NCBI GenBank assembly: GCA_963771735.1
Contig: CAVYUN010000004.1
Span: 248,001 to 312,000, forward strand
Reading direction: 5' to 3'
DNA: 64,000 nucleotides
Origin: 66-474 sp963771735
GTDB lineage: Bacteria; Pseudomonadota; Gammaproteobacteria; Xanthomonadales; Rhodanobacteraceae
This document shows, in pieces, positions 43,701-52,886 of the stretch (position 1 is its first letter; every line of letters begins with the position of its first letter). The translations under genes were made by a program, and so were the position numbers. Under the pieces are notes generated by a model, which searched no databases, was not told the DNA's origin, and saw only the letters and a program-made list of their open reading frames with translations.

Positions 43701-43870
43701 GCCACGGTCGTGACGCGGCCGCCCATGAAGGGGCCGATCATGCGCCAGTGCAGCGGTTTGAGCAGGTCCGCATGGGGCACCGTGGCTGCGGCGAGCGCCG
43801 CCGCCGGGTTCGAAAGCGCCGCCAGCATCAACAGCGCAAAACTCAGTACCGCGGCGTTCAACCTGGACAT
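40706..43870 (-). CDS. Exported BNR/sortilin-like beta-propeller protein
   Basis: A 1054-residue protein with a signal peptide (1-~28, ending ALA). Up to about residue 770 it is built of BNR/Asp-box repeats. Repeated cores read SADGGKTWK, STDGGKTWK, SVDGGKTWQ, SDDAGKTWK, STDGGTNWS and TTDGGAHWQ, the marks of multi-bladed sialidase/VPS10-type propellers. The C-terminal part has a beta-sandwich-like segment (AWLVKRSTGGGGG, FAKAKKKTPPVLHAGMNTYTWDMRYPTA) and a final coiled-coil-like helix ending LKSDLQSANLVLDTKP. Such proteins are annotated as glycosyl hydrolase or sortilin-like, but no catalytic residues are evident. Start ATG 43870 gives the signal peptide. Confidence 0.9.
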   Translation of the reverse strand: MSRLNAAVLSFALLMLAALSNPAAALAAATVPHADLLKPLHWRMIGPFMGGRVTTVAGVPGKPNRFYAGYADGGLWETTDYGLHWHSLTDKYFSAQTSGSVGAMAVAPSNPKTIYVGTGDSAPRNTVITGHGMYKSADGGKTWKYIGLGDTHVITSILVDPKNPEVVYVGALGHLFAQNPERGVFKSTDGGKTWKKVLYVDADTGVATMAMDPRHPEVVYASMWQVSRTPWGFSSGGPGSGLYKSVDGGKTWQDISRNPGLPGGMLGKIGVAVAPSDPNVVYALVQANVGEGKPGGLYRSDDAGKTWKLVNTNMAITQRAFYYMNVFVDPKDPNKIWMPNVELLVSSDGGKTIKKVSVPHGDNHALWFNPSDPDIMIEGNDGGATISQNGGRSWSSEDNQPTGQFYHANLDTEFPFNIYGSQQDRGSSMGPSAANGSVLPPVWKNVIGGELGWVVPNPVKPWITIGTGYYGLNFKEDRQVNVRTDITAYPEYKFGLKGTSLKYRFGWTFHPITYAPTNPEMLLIGANVVFESTDGGTNWSVISPDLTRDDQSKQQRTGGPISADVTGEEMYDTISAIAISPLSDKIIWAGSDDGLVHVTTDGGAHWQAVRPPTMPQWCIVTGIDASPSARGTAFVTASRYMWDDFRPYVYKTTDFGKHWTEITHGLPGDEFVRSIRQDPDDPDLLFAGTSASVYMSLDGGADWQPLKLNLPAVVVSDIEIQPQQHALVISTFGRAFWVLDNLQFLEQLGSAHVNASKSYLFKPQQAWLVKRSTGGGGGSHAIGGQNLKPGVNVFFYLPKGYKPHAPVKLTFETAAGKVVNSFDLPVSPEPTPGKIPSAFAKAKKKTPPVLHAGMNTYTWDMRYPTATQVKGIYHTYFSAPKPLGPEILPGEYVAVLRYDGTTHKQAFEVKLDPRLHTSAAGLQARFDTLMQLNRSIDNLDTQLNKAIAMRDSLKKAIAGKRVDVAVASKGVAVLDQDIDAYVDLKIKSSEGALVYPPRLRSWLSAITDQVDFQFVRPTPSMSKVASMYIDESEQAVAKLKSDLQSANLVLDTKP

Positions 43871-44092
43871 CACGACCCCTCCTGATGCAGGGCTTGCGGG
43901 TGGACGCGCGCTGCCGGATGCCCGCCCCGCAGGCATCCACGCGCAATGCATATCCTCCGGACTACACACCCGCGCGGCTTGCGTCGTCAAGTGACAAAAG
44001 ATGGGTCGCGCGGGTGCAAGGCCCCGTATGTCTTCGTGACTCCCGAAGCCTCGCGGTTACCATGAGCCGCAACCCGAAGGATGCGAGGTGGC

Positions 44093-45892
44093 ATGACGAT
44101 CGATTTAGGCGTGGTGCTTACCGTGTTGCTGGTGGTGGGGTTCCTCGCCCAGTGGCTGGCGTGGCGCTTGCGGCTGCCGGCGATCCTGCCGCTGTTGCTG
44201 ATCGGCATTCTCGTGGGACCGGTGACGGGCCTGTTCGATCCCGACAAGGTGCTGGGGCGGTTCCTGTTTCCGGTGATTTCGCTGGCGGTCGCGCTGGTGC
44301 TGTTCGAGGGCAGCCTCACGCTCCGTTTCTACGAGTTGCGCGGGATCGGCCGCGCGGTGCGCGGACTGGTCAGTTACGGCGCGGTGCTCGCACTGTTGCT
44401 GCTTGCGGCGGCGGCACACTGGATCGCGGGCGTACGCTGGGAAATCGCGTTCCTGTTCGGCGCGTTGACCTGCGTGACCGGCCCGACCGTGATCACGCCG
44501 ATGCTGCGCACGCTGCGGCCCAATGCGCGTATAGCCAGCGCGTTGCGCTGGGAAGGCATCGTGCTGGATCCGCTCGGTGCGCTGTTCGCGGTGCTGGCAT
44601 TCGAGGCGATCGTGTCGCACCAGCAGGGCCATTCGCTGGCGGTGTTCGCGGCGACCGTCGGCATCGGTGCCGGCATTGGCCTGGCCATGGCCGCGGCGCT
44701 GGGGTTCCTGTTGTACCGGCAGATGATCCCCGAATATCTGCAGGCTTACGGCACCCTGATCGCGGTGCTGGGCGCGTTCACGCTGTCCAACCAGCTGACC
44801 CACGAATCTGGGTTGGTCGCGGTCACGCTGATGGGCATTGCGCTGGGCAACCTTCGGCAGGTCCACATCGACCACATCATGGATTTCAAGGAACACTTGT
44901 CCATACTGCTGGTCTCGATGCTGTTCGTGGTGCTGGCTGCGCGTCTGCCATGGCCATTGCCGCCGGGCATGCTGGTGGCGGGGTCGCTGGTATTCGTGCT
45001 CGCGCAGTTCGTGATCCGGCCGCTGTCGGTGGCGGCGGCGACGCTGGGCAGCAATTTGACCTGGCGCGAACGCGCACTGATCGGTTTCGTGTCGCCGCGC
45101 GGGATCGTGGCGGCTTCGGTCTCGTCGCTGTTCGCGTTGCGCCTCGGCGAGCTGGGCATGCCCGGTGCCGAAGCGCTGGTGCCGCTGGTGTTCATCCTGA
45201 TCATCGCGACCGTGGTGTTGCAGAGTGCGACGGCGCGTCCGCTGGCGCGCTGGCTGAAGGTGGCCGATCCCGATCCCGACGGCGTGTTGATTTTCGGTTC
45301 CGACGAAGTCGCGCGCGCGATCGCGAAGGCGCTGGTCGACCAGAAATTCCAGGTGCTGCTGGCCGACGACGATTGGGACGGCATCAGCAAGGCGCGCATG
45401 GACGGACTCGCGACCTTCTTCGGCAATCCGACTTCGCAACATGCGGCGCTGCATCTTGACCTGACCGGTATCGGCCGGCTGCTGGCGATGTCCAACCGGC
45501 GCGAATCGAATTCACTGGCGTGCCTGCACTATCGCCAGGAGTTCGGGCGCGAGCGCGTGTACCGCATGCGTGTACTGGCGCCGGAGGATGCCAGCAATCG
45601 TGCGGCGTTCGCCGGCAGCCTGCGTGCCAAGGCATTGTTCGGCGGCGACATGACCCACGCGCGTTTCGCAGAATTGCTGCAGGCGGGTTGGCGGATCAAG
45701 ACCAGCGCCCTGACCGATTCGTTCGGCTGGCCCGAATTCCTGGCCGAGCACGGCAACGATGCGGTGCTGCTGTTCGGGGTGGAACCCAACGACCGGTTGC
45801 GCGTCGTCAACAATCGGCGCAAGACCGAACCGAAGTCGGGCTGGAGCGTGATCGCGCTGGTGCCGCCGGAGCGGGAATCCGGCGCGGCGTAA
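44093..45892 (+). CDS. Cation:proton antiporter (CPA family) with C-terminal nucleotide-binding domain
   Basis: A 599-residue inner-membrane protein. The first ~385 residues hold about 12 hydrophobic segments with antiporter motifs (LPAILPLLLIGILVGPVTG, LVLFEGSLTLRF, GALTCVTGPTVITPML, RGIVAASVSSLFALRLG). Residues ~400-500 resemble a Rossmann-type TrkA-N domain (VLIFGSDEVARAIAKALVDQKFQVLLADDDWD), and a short TrkA-C-like tail follows. It probably exchanges Na+ or K+ for protons under nucleotide control. The substrate cation is not readable. Start ATG 44093. It is followed 34 bp later by maf. Confidence 0.9.
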   Translation: MTIDLGVVLTVLLVVGFLAQWLAWRLRLPAILPLLLIGILVGPVTGLFDPDKVLGRFLFPVISLAVALVLFEGSLTLRFYELRGIGRAVRGLVSYGAVLALLLLAAAAHWIAGVRWEIAFLFGALTCVTGPTVITPMLRTLRPNARIASALRWEGIVLDPLGALFAVLAFEAIVSHQQGHSLAVFAATVGIGAGIGLAMAAALGFLLYRQMIPEYLQAYGTLIAVLGAFTLSNQLTHESGLVAVTLMGIALGNLRQVHIDHIMDFKEHLSILLVSMLFVVLAARLPWPLPPGMLVAGSLVFVLAQFVIRPLSVAAATLGSNLTWRERALIGFVSPRGIVAASVSSLFALRLGELGMPGAEALVPLVFILIIATVVLQSATARPLARWLKVADPDPDGVLIFGSDEVARAIAKALVDQKFQVLLADDDWDGISKARMDGLATFFGNPTSQHAALHLDLTGIGRLLAMSNRRESNSLACLHYRQEFGRERVYRMRVLAPEDASNRAAFAGSLRAKALFGGDMTHARFAELLQAGWRIKTSALTDSFGWPEFLAEHGNDAVLLFGVEPNDRLRVVNNRRKTEPKSGWSVIALVPPERESGAA

Positions 45893-45926
45893 AAATGGCG
45901 CGGGAACGTACCGTTATGCTTTCTGG

Positions 45927-46499
45927 ATGCTATATCTCGCCTCGCAATCCCCGCGCCGGCGCGAGTTGCTCGCGCAGATCGGCATTGCCTTCGAAACCGT
46001 GGACGTGACCGTGCCGGAAGTGCGTGCGGCCGACGAGTCGCCGCGCGCCTATGTCGAACGCGTGGCCCGTGCCAAGGCCCGTGCGGGTTTGCAGGCGGTG
46101 AGCGAACGCGACCCCGCAGCGCTGGTGCTGGGTGCGGACACGGAGGTGGTGCTGGATGGCCGCGTGTTCGGCAAGCCCGCCGATGCAGAGGCCGCGGCGG
46201 CGATGCTGCGGGTGTTGTCGGGGCGCACGCATAAGGTGATTTCCGTGGTGTGCTGCTCGACGCGATCGCGCGAGAGCGTGTCGGTGTGCGAATCGCAAGT
46301 CAGCTTTGCCGATCTGGATGACGCGGCCATCGCGCGCTACGTTGCCACCGGCGAGCCATTCGGCAAGGCCGGTGGCTACGCGATCCAGGGACGCGCGGCG
46401 GCTTTCATCGCCCGTCTTTCCGGCAGCTATTCCGGCGTAATGGGATTGCCGTTGTTCGAAACCGCCGGCTTGCTGGCTTCGGCCCGGGCGGAGGCGTGA
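45927..46499 (+). CDS. maf: Maf-like nucleoside triphosphate pyrophosphatase
   Basis: A 190-residue Maf/YhdE-family protein. It begins with YLASQSPRRRELL, contains GADTEVVLDG and GKPADAEAAAAMLRVLSGRTH, and ends with GGYAIQGRAAAFI and GSYSGVMGLPLFE. YhdE-type members hydrolyse dTTP/UTP and are thought to clear non-canonical nucleotides. The order maf-rng-yhdP-tldD is the same as yhdE-rng-yhdP-tldD in E. coli. Confidence 0.94.
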   Translation: MLYLASQSPRRRELLAQIGIAFETVDVTVPEVRAADESPRAYVERVARAKARAGLQAVSERDPAALVLGADTEVVLDGRVFGKPADAEAAAAMLRVLSGRTHKVISVVCCSTRSRESVSVCESQVSFADLDDAAIARYVATGEPFGKAGGYAIQGRAAAFIARLSGSYSGVMGLPLFETAGLLASARAEA

Positions 46500-46584
46500 C
46501 GGCCGCTGAACGGCCGGGATTAGCGCATCGACGGGTACAGACCGTCCGGGCTATAACGGTGTTCCACGCTTCCCGGATGCGCCC

Positions 46585-48063
46585 ATGACCGAGGAAATCC
46601 TGATCAACGTCACGCCCCGCGAGGCCCGGGTCGGCGTGGTCGAGAACGGTATGTTGCAGGAAGTGCATATCGAGCGCAGCAGTCGTCGCGGCTACGTCGG
46701 CAACATCTACAGCGGGCGCGTCAAGCGCGTGATGCCGGGCATGCAGGCCGCGTTCGTCGACGTCGGACTGGAGCGCAGTGCGTTCCTGCACGCGGCCGAC
46801 ATGGCGCGCCCGGCACTGGCTTCAGATGGCATCGAGGGTGCCACGCCGGCGGCCGCCAACGTTCCGCCGATCACCGAGCTGGTGCACGAAGGCCAGCAGG
46901 TCGCCGTGCAGGTCATCAAGGATCCGATCGGCAGCAAGGGCGCGCGGCTCTCGACGCAACTCTCCATCCCATCGCGCTATCTGGTGCTTCTGCCGGACAG
47001 CACGACGCTGGGCGTGTCGGTGCGCATCGAGGACGAGGCCGAACGCGAACGATTGCGCGGCATCCTCGCCGGACTTGCCGGCGAAGGCTTCGGCCTGATC
47101 GCGCGTACCAACGCCGAAGGACTCGACGCTGTCGTGTTGGCCGAAGACGTCGCCTATGTGACCCGTGTGTGGCAAACGGTGTCCAGGGCGATCGCGCACG
47201 CGCAGCCCGGCGATCGTGTTTACGAGGAACCGCCGTTGCCGTTGCGGGTGTTGCGCGATCTGATGCACGACGACATCGAGAAGGTGCGGGTGGATTCGCA
47301 TGAAACCTTCGAACGCACGCTGGCATTTGCGCGGCAGTTCATGCCGGGCCTGACCGACCGGGTCGAACACTACCCCGGCGAGCGCCCGATCTTCGACCTG
47401 TACGGCGTCGAGGACGAAATCCAGAAGGCGCTGCGCAAGGAAGTGCCGCTGAAATCCGGCGGCTATCTCGTCATCGACCAGACCGAGGCGATGACGACGA
47501 TCGACGTCAACACCGGCGCCTACCTCGGTGCGCGCAATCTGGAAGAAACCGCGTTTCGCACCAACCTCGAAGCCGCGCAGGCGGCGGCGCGTCAGCTCAG
47601 GCTGCGCAATCTTGGCGGCATCATCATCATCGACTTCATCGACATGCACGACGACGAGCACAAGCGCCAGGTGCTGCGCACGCTCGAGAAAGCACTGGCG
47701 CGCGATCATGCCAAGACCACCGTGTACGACATGAGTCCGCTCGGCCTCGTGGAAATGACCCGCAAGCGCACCACCGAGAGCCTGGCGCGACAGTTGTGCG
47801 AGCCGTGCCCCGCCTGCGCCGGACGCGGCATGCTCAAGACCGCCGAAACGGTCGGCTACGAAATCTTCCGCGAGATCACCCGCGCCGTGCGTCAGTTCGA
47901 AGCCGAAAAACTGCTGGTGCTGGCCGCACCGAAGGTCGTCGCGCGCATGCTGGAGGATGAATCGTCCGCGGTCGCCGAGCTGGAAACCTTCATCGGCAAG
48001 TCGATCCGCTTCCAGCCCGAGGAACAGTACGGGCAGGAGCAGTTCGATGTCGTGTTGCTTTGA
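46585..48063 (+). CDS. rng: Ribonuclease G
   Basis: A 492-residue endoribonuclease that matures the 5' end of 16S rRNA. An S1 domain is near residues 35-125 (RGYVGNIYSGRVKRVMPGMQAAFVDVG). The catalytic Asp pair is D307 (MTTIDVNTG) and D350 (IIIDFIDMH). The zinc-link CPxC lies at C408 and C411 (CEPCPACAGRG), needed for dimerisation in the RNase E/G family. Its length is typical of RNase G, and the long RNase E scaffold tail is absent. In E. coli rng is directly followed by yhdP; here an ~810-bp gap with a repeat element intervenes. Confidence 0.96.
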   Translation: MTEEILINVTPREARVGVVENGMLQEVHIERSSRRGYVGNIYSGRVKRVMPGMQAAFVDVGLERSAFLHAADMARPALASDGIEGATPAAANVPPITELVHEGQQVAVQVIKDPIGSKGARLSTQLSIPSRYLVLLPDSTTLGVSVRIEDEAERERLRGILAGLAGEGFGLIARTNAEGLDAVVLAEDVAYVTRVWQTVSRAIAHAQPGDRVYEEPPLPLRVLRDLMHDDIEKVRVDSHETFERTLAFARQFMPGLTDRVEHYPGERPIFDLYGVEDEIQKALRKEVPLKSGGYLVIDQTEAMTTIDVNTGAYLGARNLEETAFRTNLEAAQAAARQLRLRNLGGIIIIDFIDMHDDEHKRQVLRTLEKALARDHAKTTVYDMSPLGLVEMTRKRTTESLARQLCEPCPACAGRGMLKTAETVGYEIFREITRAVRQFEAEKLLVLAAPKVVARMLEDESSAVAELETFIGKSIRFQPEEQYGQEQFDVVLL

Positions 48064-48250
48064 CATGTCTGCGTTTTGTTGCTCCCGTCGCGTGGCTCGT
48101 CGTCCTTCGCACATAAGTCGCGCTACCAGAATTTATCGTCATGCCTTGGCTGCCCGAATTGTGTGCGAGCAGGATTCGCAACCCATTCCGTTGGTATCGC
48201 CTGTTCGAGAGTCGACGTCCCTGTCTCTCTCAGCGCCGTTCCACGGCGCG

Positions 48251-48802
48251 GGCTACTTTCTGTTACGGCAGAAAGTAGCCAAAGACCATGACGCCTGTGG
48301 CGGTGGTCGAACGAACATCGTGTCCGTTCGACTGCCCTGCGATGCTCGCCGAACGGCGGCCGCGCCGAACTCGCACATCCCTGTGCTCGGACATGCGGCG
48401 CTTGCTCCGCCGCTCGGCTGTGCTTCTTGGCACCGCCAACAGCGTCGAAACTTTGTCCGCCGCTCGGCCATCCATGGCCCGCGCAATCGCGAGTCCTGGA
48501 GATATCGCTCCGTCGGAAAGCAAATTCATACTGCTCGCGGATCGGCGCGAGGCGAGTGGTTTGGCCCCTCTTTTGGCGAGGCCAGGAAGGCCGTCACCGG
48601 AGCGAGGACCGCGCCGTTGCATGATGCCGAGGCGTGCAGCCTATCGCGCGAACAAGGCGCGCATGTCCGACTACATGGACGTGGGAGTTTGCGTCGGCGT
48701 GCGATCGGCGAACACCGAGGGCAGGCTCGCCGACAGGATATCGGCGGACTCGTCATGCCCGGCGCAATGGCTTTGGTTGCTTTCCCCGAAAGGAAAGTAA
48801 CC
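48251..48802. repeat. Hairpin-bounded intergenic repeat element between rng and yhdP
   Basis: The left end is a perfect 12-bp inverted repeat (48251-48262 with 48269-48280, loop TTACGG). The right end is an 11-bp inverted repeat with one G-T pair (48775-48785 with 48792-48802). The two hairpins share a CTACTTTC/GTTGCTTTCC-type core, so the element looks bounded by related palindromes. I recall similar intergenic elements scattered through Xanthomonadaceae genomes, but could not check copy number. Open frames inside (e.g. 48288-48800) lack ribosome sites and look like fortuitous GC-rich frames. The flanks 48064-48250 and 48803-48873 hold nothing else I can support. Confidence 0.65.
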
Positions 48803-48873
48803 CGCGAGGCAGGGGGCGCGCGGAATCGGGACGGGAATGTCCGCAACGATCGCCGTGCGGATACAGCCACGCC

Positions 48874-51800
48874 ATGACGCCATGGCGCCACCACCTGCGC
48901 CGCGCGCGTTTCGCCGCCACCGCGCTGATTGCCGGACTGCTGATCGCGGTGGCGGTGGCGATGGGCGTGCTGCAGCTGCTGCTGCCACTGGCGGTGCACT
49001 ACCCGAATTTGATCGCCAGGCAATTGTCGGCACGCCTGGATCGTCCCGTGAAATTCGCGACGATCTCGAGCCAGTGGCAGCCGTCCGGACCGTTGCTGAC
49101 GGTGCGCGACCTGACACTTGGCCCGAACCGGCCCGGCGGCAATTCGATCACCCTGCCGCATGCCGCACTGAAGTTCGATTTTGGCGCGTGGCTGCGGCCC
49201 GCGCATCGCTGGATCACGCTGCGCCTCAACGATATGGAGCTGCGGGTAGAACATGCCCCTTCGGGCTGGCAGGTGGTTGGATTCGGCAATGCGAAAGGCC
49301 AGTCCCACGCGTCGTTGCAGTCGCTGCCGGTCGATCTGGATCTGCGTGGGCTGCACATCGATATCGTCGATGCCGTGATGGGGCGTTCGTGGCATCTGTT
49401 CGCGCCACACCTGCGCGTGGTGAACATCGGCAATGCCGTGCGCTTCGGCGGAAGCATCCAGCAGGCAGGGACGCGCCAGGCCGTGACGATCAACGGACGC
49501 ATGGATGCCAACGCAAGGGATTACGACCTGCATCTTTCCACCCATAGCCTGGATCTCGCCGCGGCTGCACGCGGCCTGGATTTGCGTGGATATGCCGTGA
49601 GGCACGGGGCCGGCGACGTCGACGCATGGGGCAGCTGGCGCGCCGGCAAGCTGGTCTCCGTGGCGGCGCGCTACAACTTGCGCGGTCTGGTCGCTTCCGG
49701 CCCGGATGGCCGGGGCATCGATCTTGCCGTGCTCGAGGGCGTGGCCCGCGCGCAACGCGTCGAGGGCGGTTGGGACCTGGCATGGCGCGGACCCGGGCAG
49801 CGTGGTGCCGACATCGATGACAACGGGGGCGCGATCGCGCACCTGCGCGGTCATCGCGGCGCCTGGCGGGTCACCGCGGCGGCGCGTTCGATCGATGTCA
49901 CGCCGTGGTTGTCGTTGCTGGCGATGGCACCGCAGGCGCCCCAGGGATTGATCGACTGGCTGAGCAACGCGCAACCGCACGTTCAACTCGACGCGGCTGC
50001 GCTGGCGTGGCAACAGGGCGGGCATTACGACGCGACCTTGCGCTTTTCGGGATTGCGCTCGGGCGCGACTGGCGCGGTTCCCGGTGTGGCGCTGTCCGGG
50101 GGCGTGATCCGTGCGGATGATCGAGCGGTCTCGGTGACATTGGCGCCGCAGCCCGCGACGCTGGTGTTGACCAACGTTTTCCGCAAGCCTTTCGTGTTCC
50201 GGCAATTCGCCGGGACGTTCGCAGCCTGGCGCGCGGACGACCGCTGGAACATCGCTGCCAGCGGCCTGCATTTCGACACCGGCGAATTGGCGGGCAATGC
50301 GCGCGCGCACCTGATCTGGATGGGCGCCGGCCACCGCCCGTTCGTTTCGGCGTATGCGTCGCTCGAACATGCCAAGGCTACGGACGCGAAAATGTTCTTC
50401 CCGTACCGCACCATGCCGCCGAAACTGGTCGCATGGCTCGACCACGCGATCATCGGCGGCAACGTGACTTCGGGGCGTGTGGTCATCCGTGGCGATCTTG
50501 ACGATTGGCCGTTCCTAGACCACTCGGGCCGATTCGAAGCGACCGGTGCTGTGCATGACGCCGTATTCGATTTCGCGGATGACTGGCCGCGGGCAACCGG
50601 CGTCGATGCCGCGCTGGATTTCGTCGACAACCACATGGGCATCGTGGCAACGCGCGTGAAGGTGCGCGGTGTGACCGCAACGCATGCGATCGCCACCATC
50701 CCCGACCTGCATCACGGCGTGCTCGGCCTGGACGTCCAGGGCGCAGGCAAAGGTGCCGAGCTGCTGGATTTCGTGCGTCACAGTCCGGTTGGTGCAGGCG
50801 CGATCGATGCGCTGCAGGGCATGACGATCGGCGGCACCGGCAAGTTCGGCATCAAGCTCTCCATTCCGCTCGACAAGGCAGAGGATTTCACGCTCGATGG
50901 CAGGGTCGACCTGGCCGACGCCGACGTGACCGCCGACAAGTGGAACCTGAAACTCAAGAATCTCAGCGGTCCGTTGCTGATCCAGGGCAGGGGATTTCGC
51001 GCCAGCAACTTGGCCGCATCGTTCCGCGGCGCCCCGGCCACCTTGTCGATGGCGGTCGGCAGCGACGCCACCGATCCCGCCGACATCGTCGAGGCGTCGA
51101 TGGACACCCGGGTATCGGCGCAGACTTTGGTCCAGGGCTACGCGGATTTGAATGATCTGGTCGTGCACGCCAGCGGCGAGGCGCCGTTTCACATCGGCGT
51201 GAATGTGGTCAAAGGCCAAGGCAACGCGTCGGCAACGCCAATCCTGAACGTGCAATCGAGCCTCGCCGGCATTGCCCTGGATTTTCCCGCACCGCTCGAC
51301 AAGCCTGCGGCTTCGCGATTGCCCATGAACCTGACCTTGCAACTGCCGCCGGCCGGAGCGCCACTGGCGGTGTCGCTGGGCGACATTCTGCAGGTGCGTG
51401 GGCGGCTGGCCGATGCCACGCACAACCTGCCGACGGCGCTGGCCATGAATTTCGGGAGCACTCCGCCGGCCAGCGTGCCGGCGCGCGGCCTGGTGGTAGG
51501 CGGCCACGCGTCGCGACTGGACGTGAGCGGCTGGATCCAGATGGCGCTGGGCGGCAAATCCGGCGGCGCTTTCCCGCAACTGTCGAAAGCCGACGTGACC
51601 ACGGACGCCGCGCAGGTATTCGGCACCGATCTTGGCGCCTTGCAATTCACTTTCGACGCCGGTGCGCAGGATGACACCATTGCTCTGGATGGCGCGGCGG
51701 TGAAGGGTACGGTTGCATTGCCGACCAGTGGCTTGATGATCCGCGGCATCACCGCGCACCTGCAACATCTCTACTGGCCCGAGCCGCCGCCCTCGAAGCA

Positions 51801-52815
51801 GCCCGGGCCGGCCGTGCCGCCGCCCGTGACCTCGCCGATCGCACCCAGTGCGGTGCCGCCGCTGCACGTGAGCATCGGCGATCTCAGGCTTGGCAAGGCG
51901 CAACTCGGATCGACTGCATTCGAGAGCGCGCCGACCGCACAAGGCATGCGCATCGGCAAGTTCGATTCCAAGGGCGTCAATTTCACCATCCAGTCGCATG
52001 GCGACTGGAATGGCAGCAAGGCATCGAGCGCGTCGCACATGATCATCGACATCGACTCGCAGGATTTCGGCAAGACGCTCGACGCGTTCGGATTCAGTGG
52101 ATTGCTTGCCGGTGGCAAGGATTCGCACGTGCACATCGACGGCACCTGGCCCGGCGCGCCATCGTCGTTTTCGCTGGCATGGATGGACGGCTCGCTCGGC
52201 ATCAAGGTGGGTGAGGGGCGCATCCTCGCGGTCAAGCCGGGGCTGGGACGGCTGCTCGGCCTGCTGTCGTTGCGAGAATTGCCGAGCCGGCTGCTCCTGC
52301 ACTTCGGCGATGTTTTCAAGACCGGGTTCGGTTTCGATCACGCTTCCGCGAACTTCAGCATGAAAGACGGCAGCGCCTATACCCACGACATGGTCATCAC
52401 GGCACCCGCGGCGCAGATCGCGATGCAGGGGCGCACAGGATTCCGCGCGCGTGATTACGACCTCACCGTGAACGTCACGCCGCACGTCGGCGGCACGCTG
52501 CCGGTGGTCGGCGCCGTGATTGGCGGTCCGGTGGGCGCGGCTGCAGGGTTGGTGGTGCAGGGCCTGCTCGGCAAGGGCATCAACAAGGCCGCGGGCAGCA
52601 TCTACCACGTCACCGGCAGCTGGGACCAGCCGAAGATCGTGACCGTGGCTTCGACGCCCGCACCGGCAACAAGCGCGGCGCCTGCCTTGACGCCGACATC
52701 GCCTCCGGTGGTGCCCGCGCCTGCGTCGACCAGCATGCCATCGCCACAGGGCGCCGGTTTTGCGGCGTCCGCTTCCGTCGCGACGAACTTTCCTGCGTCC
52801 AGCAGCAGCGGCTGA
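48874..52815 (+). CDS. yhdP: YhdP family AsmA-like phospholipid-transport protein
   Basis: A 1313-residue membrane-anchored protein. It has one N-terminal membrane segment (~12-35, ALIAGLLIAVAVAMGVLQLLLPL) and a very long periplasmic beta-rich body. The AsmA/YhdP family bridges the inner and outer membranes and moves phospholipids, working redundantly with TamB and YdbH in E. coli. Near the C-terminus are the conserved AsmA-like segment (GRLLGLLSLRELPSRL, FGFDHASANFSMKDG) and VVGAVIGGPVGAAAGLV. A Pro/Ala/Ser-rich tail of ~60 residues follows. Start ATG 48874 gives the canonical N-terminus. It is followed 71 bp later by tldD. Confidence 0.93.
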   Translation: MTPWRHHLRRARFAATALIAGLLIAVAVAMGVLQLLLPLAVHYPNLIARQLSARLDRPVKFATISSQWQPSGPLLTVRDLTLGPNRPGGNSITLPHAALKFDFGAWLRPAHRWITLRLNDMELRVEHAPSGWQVVGFGNAKGQSHASLQSLPVDLDLRGLHIDIVDAVMGRSWHLFAPHLRVVNIGNAVRFGGSIQQAGTRQAVTINGRMDANARDYDLHLSTHSLDLAAAARGLDLRGYAVRHGAGDVDAWGSWRAGKLVSVAARYNLRGLVASGPDGRGIDLAVLEGVARAQRVEGGWDLAWRGPGQRGADIDDNGGAIAHLRGHRGAWRVTAAARSIDVTPWLSLLAMAPQAPQGLIDWLSNAQPHVQLDAAALAWQQGGHYDATLRFSGLRSGATGAVPGVALSGGVIRADDRAVSVTLAPQPATLVLTNVFRKPFVFRQFAGTFAAWRADDRWNIAASGLHFDTGELAGNARAHLIWMGAGHRPFVSAYASLEHAKATDAKMFFPYRTMPPKLVAWLDHAIIGGNVTSGRVVIRGDLDDWPFLDHSGRFEATGAVHDAVFDFADDWPRATGVDAALDFVDNHMGIVATRVKVRGVTATHAIATIPDLHHGVLGLDVQGAGKGAELLDFVRHSPVGAGAIDALQGMTIGGTGKFGIKLSIPLDKAEDFTLDGRVDLADADVTADKWNLKLKNLSGPLLIQGRGFRASNLAASFRGAPATLSMAVGSDATDPADIVEASMDTRVSAQTLVQGYADLNDLVVHASGEAPFHIGVNVVKGQGNASATPILNVQSSLAGIALDFPAPLDKPAASRLPMNLTLQLPPAGAPLAVSLGDILQVRGRLADATHNLPTALAMNFGSTPPASVPARGLVVGGHASRLDVSGWIQMALGGKSGGAFPQLSKADVTTDAAQVFGTDLGALQFTFDAGAQDDTIALDGAAVKGTVALPTSGLMIRGITAHLQHLYWPEPPPSKQPGPAVPPPVTSPIAPSAVPPLHVSIGDLRLGKAQLGSTAFESAPTAQGMRIGKFDSKGVNFTIQSHGDWNGSKASSASHMIIDIDSQDFGKTLDAFGFSGLLAGGKDSHVHIDGTWPGAPSSFSLAWMDGSLGIKVGEGRILAVKPGLGRLLGLLSLRELPSRLLLHFGDVFKTGFGFDHASANFSMKDGSAYTHDMVITAPAAQIAMQGRTGFRARDYDLTVNVTPHVGGTLPVVGAVIGGPVGAAAGLVVQGLLGKGINKAAGSIYHVTGSWDQPKIVTVASTPAPATSAAPALTPTSPPVVPAPASTSMPSPQGAGFAASASVATNFPASSSSG

Positions 52816-52886
52816 AGCGGAGAGCGCTTGCTATCGGACAGGGGTGCCCTTACGTTCGACACGATACCTGCAGGAACTTTGCTCCC

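Noticed and set aside
40695..43946. Second minus-strand frame across the BNR gene, nearly as long as the real one
   Set aside because: It is Arg-rich without a signal peptide or repeat motifs; the frame with DGGKTW repeats and a signal peptide is the gene.
44105..45454. Minus-strand 449-codon frame opposite the antiporter
   Set aside because: Composition is dominated by His, Gln and Arg with no domain; the plus strand encodes a full antiporter.
48288..48800. Plus-strand open frame inside the rng-yhdP repeat element
   Set aside because: No ribosome site, no domain, and it ends within the right-end hairpin; the element looks non-coding.
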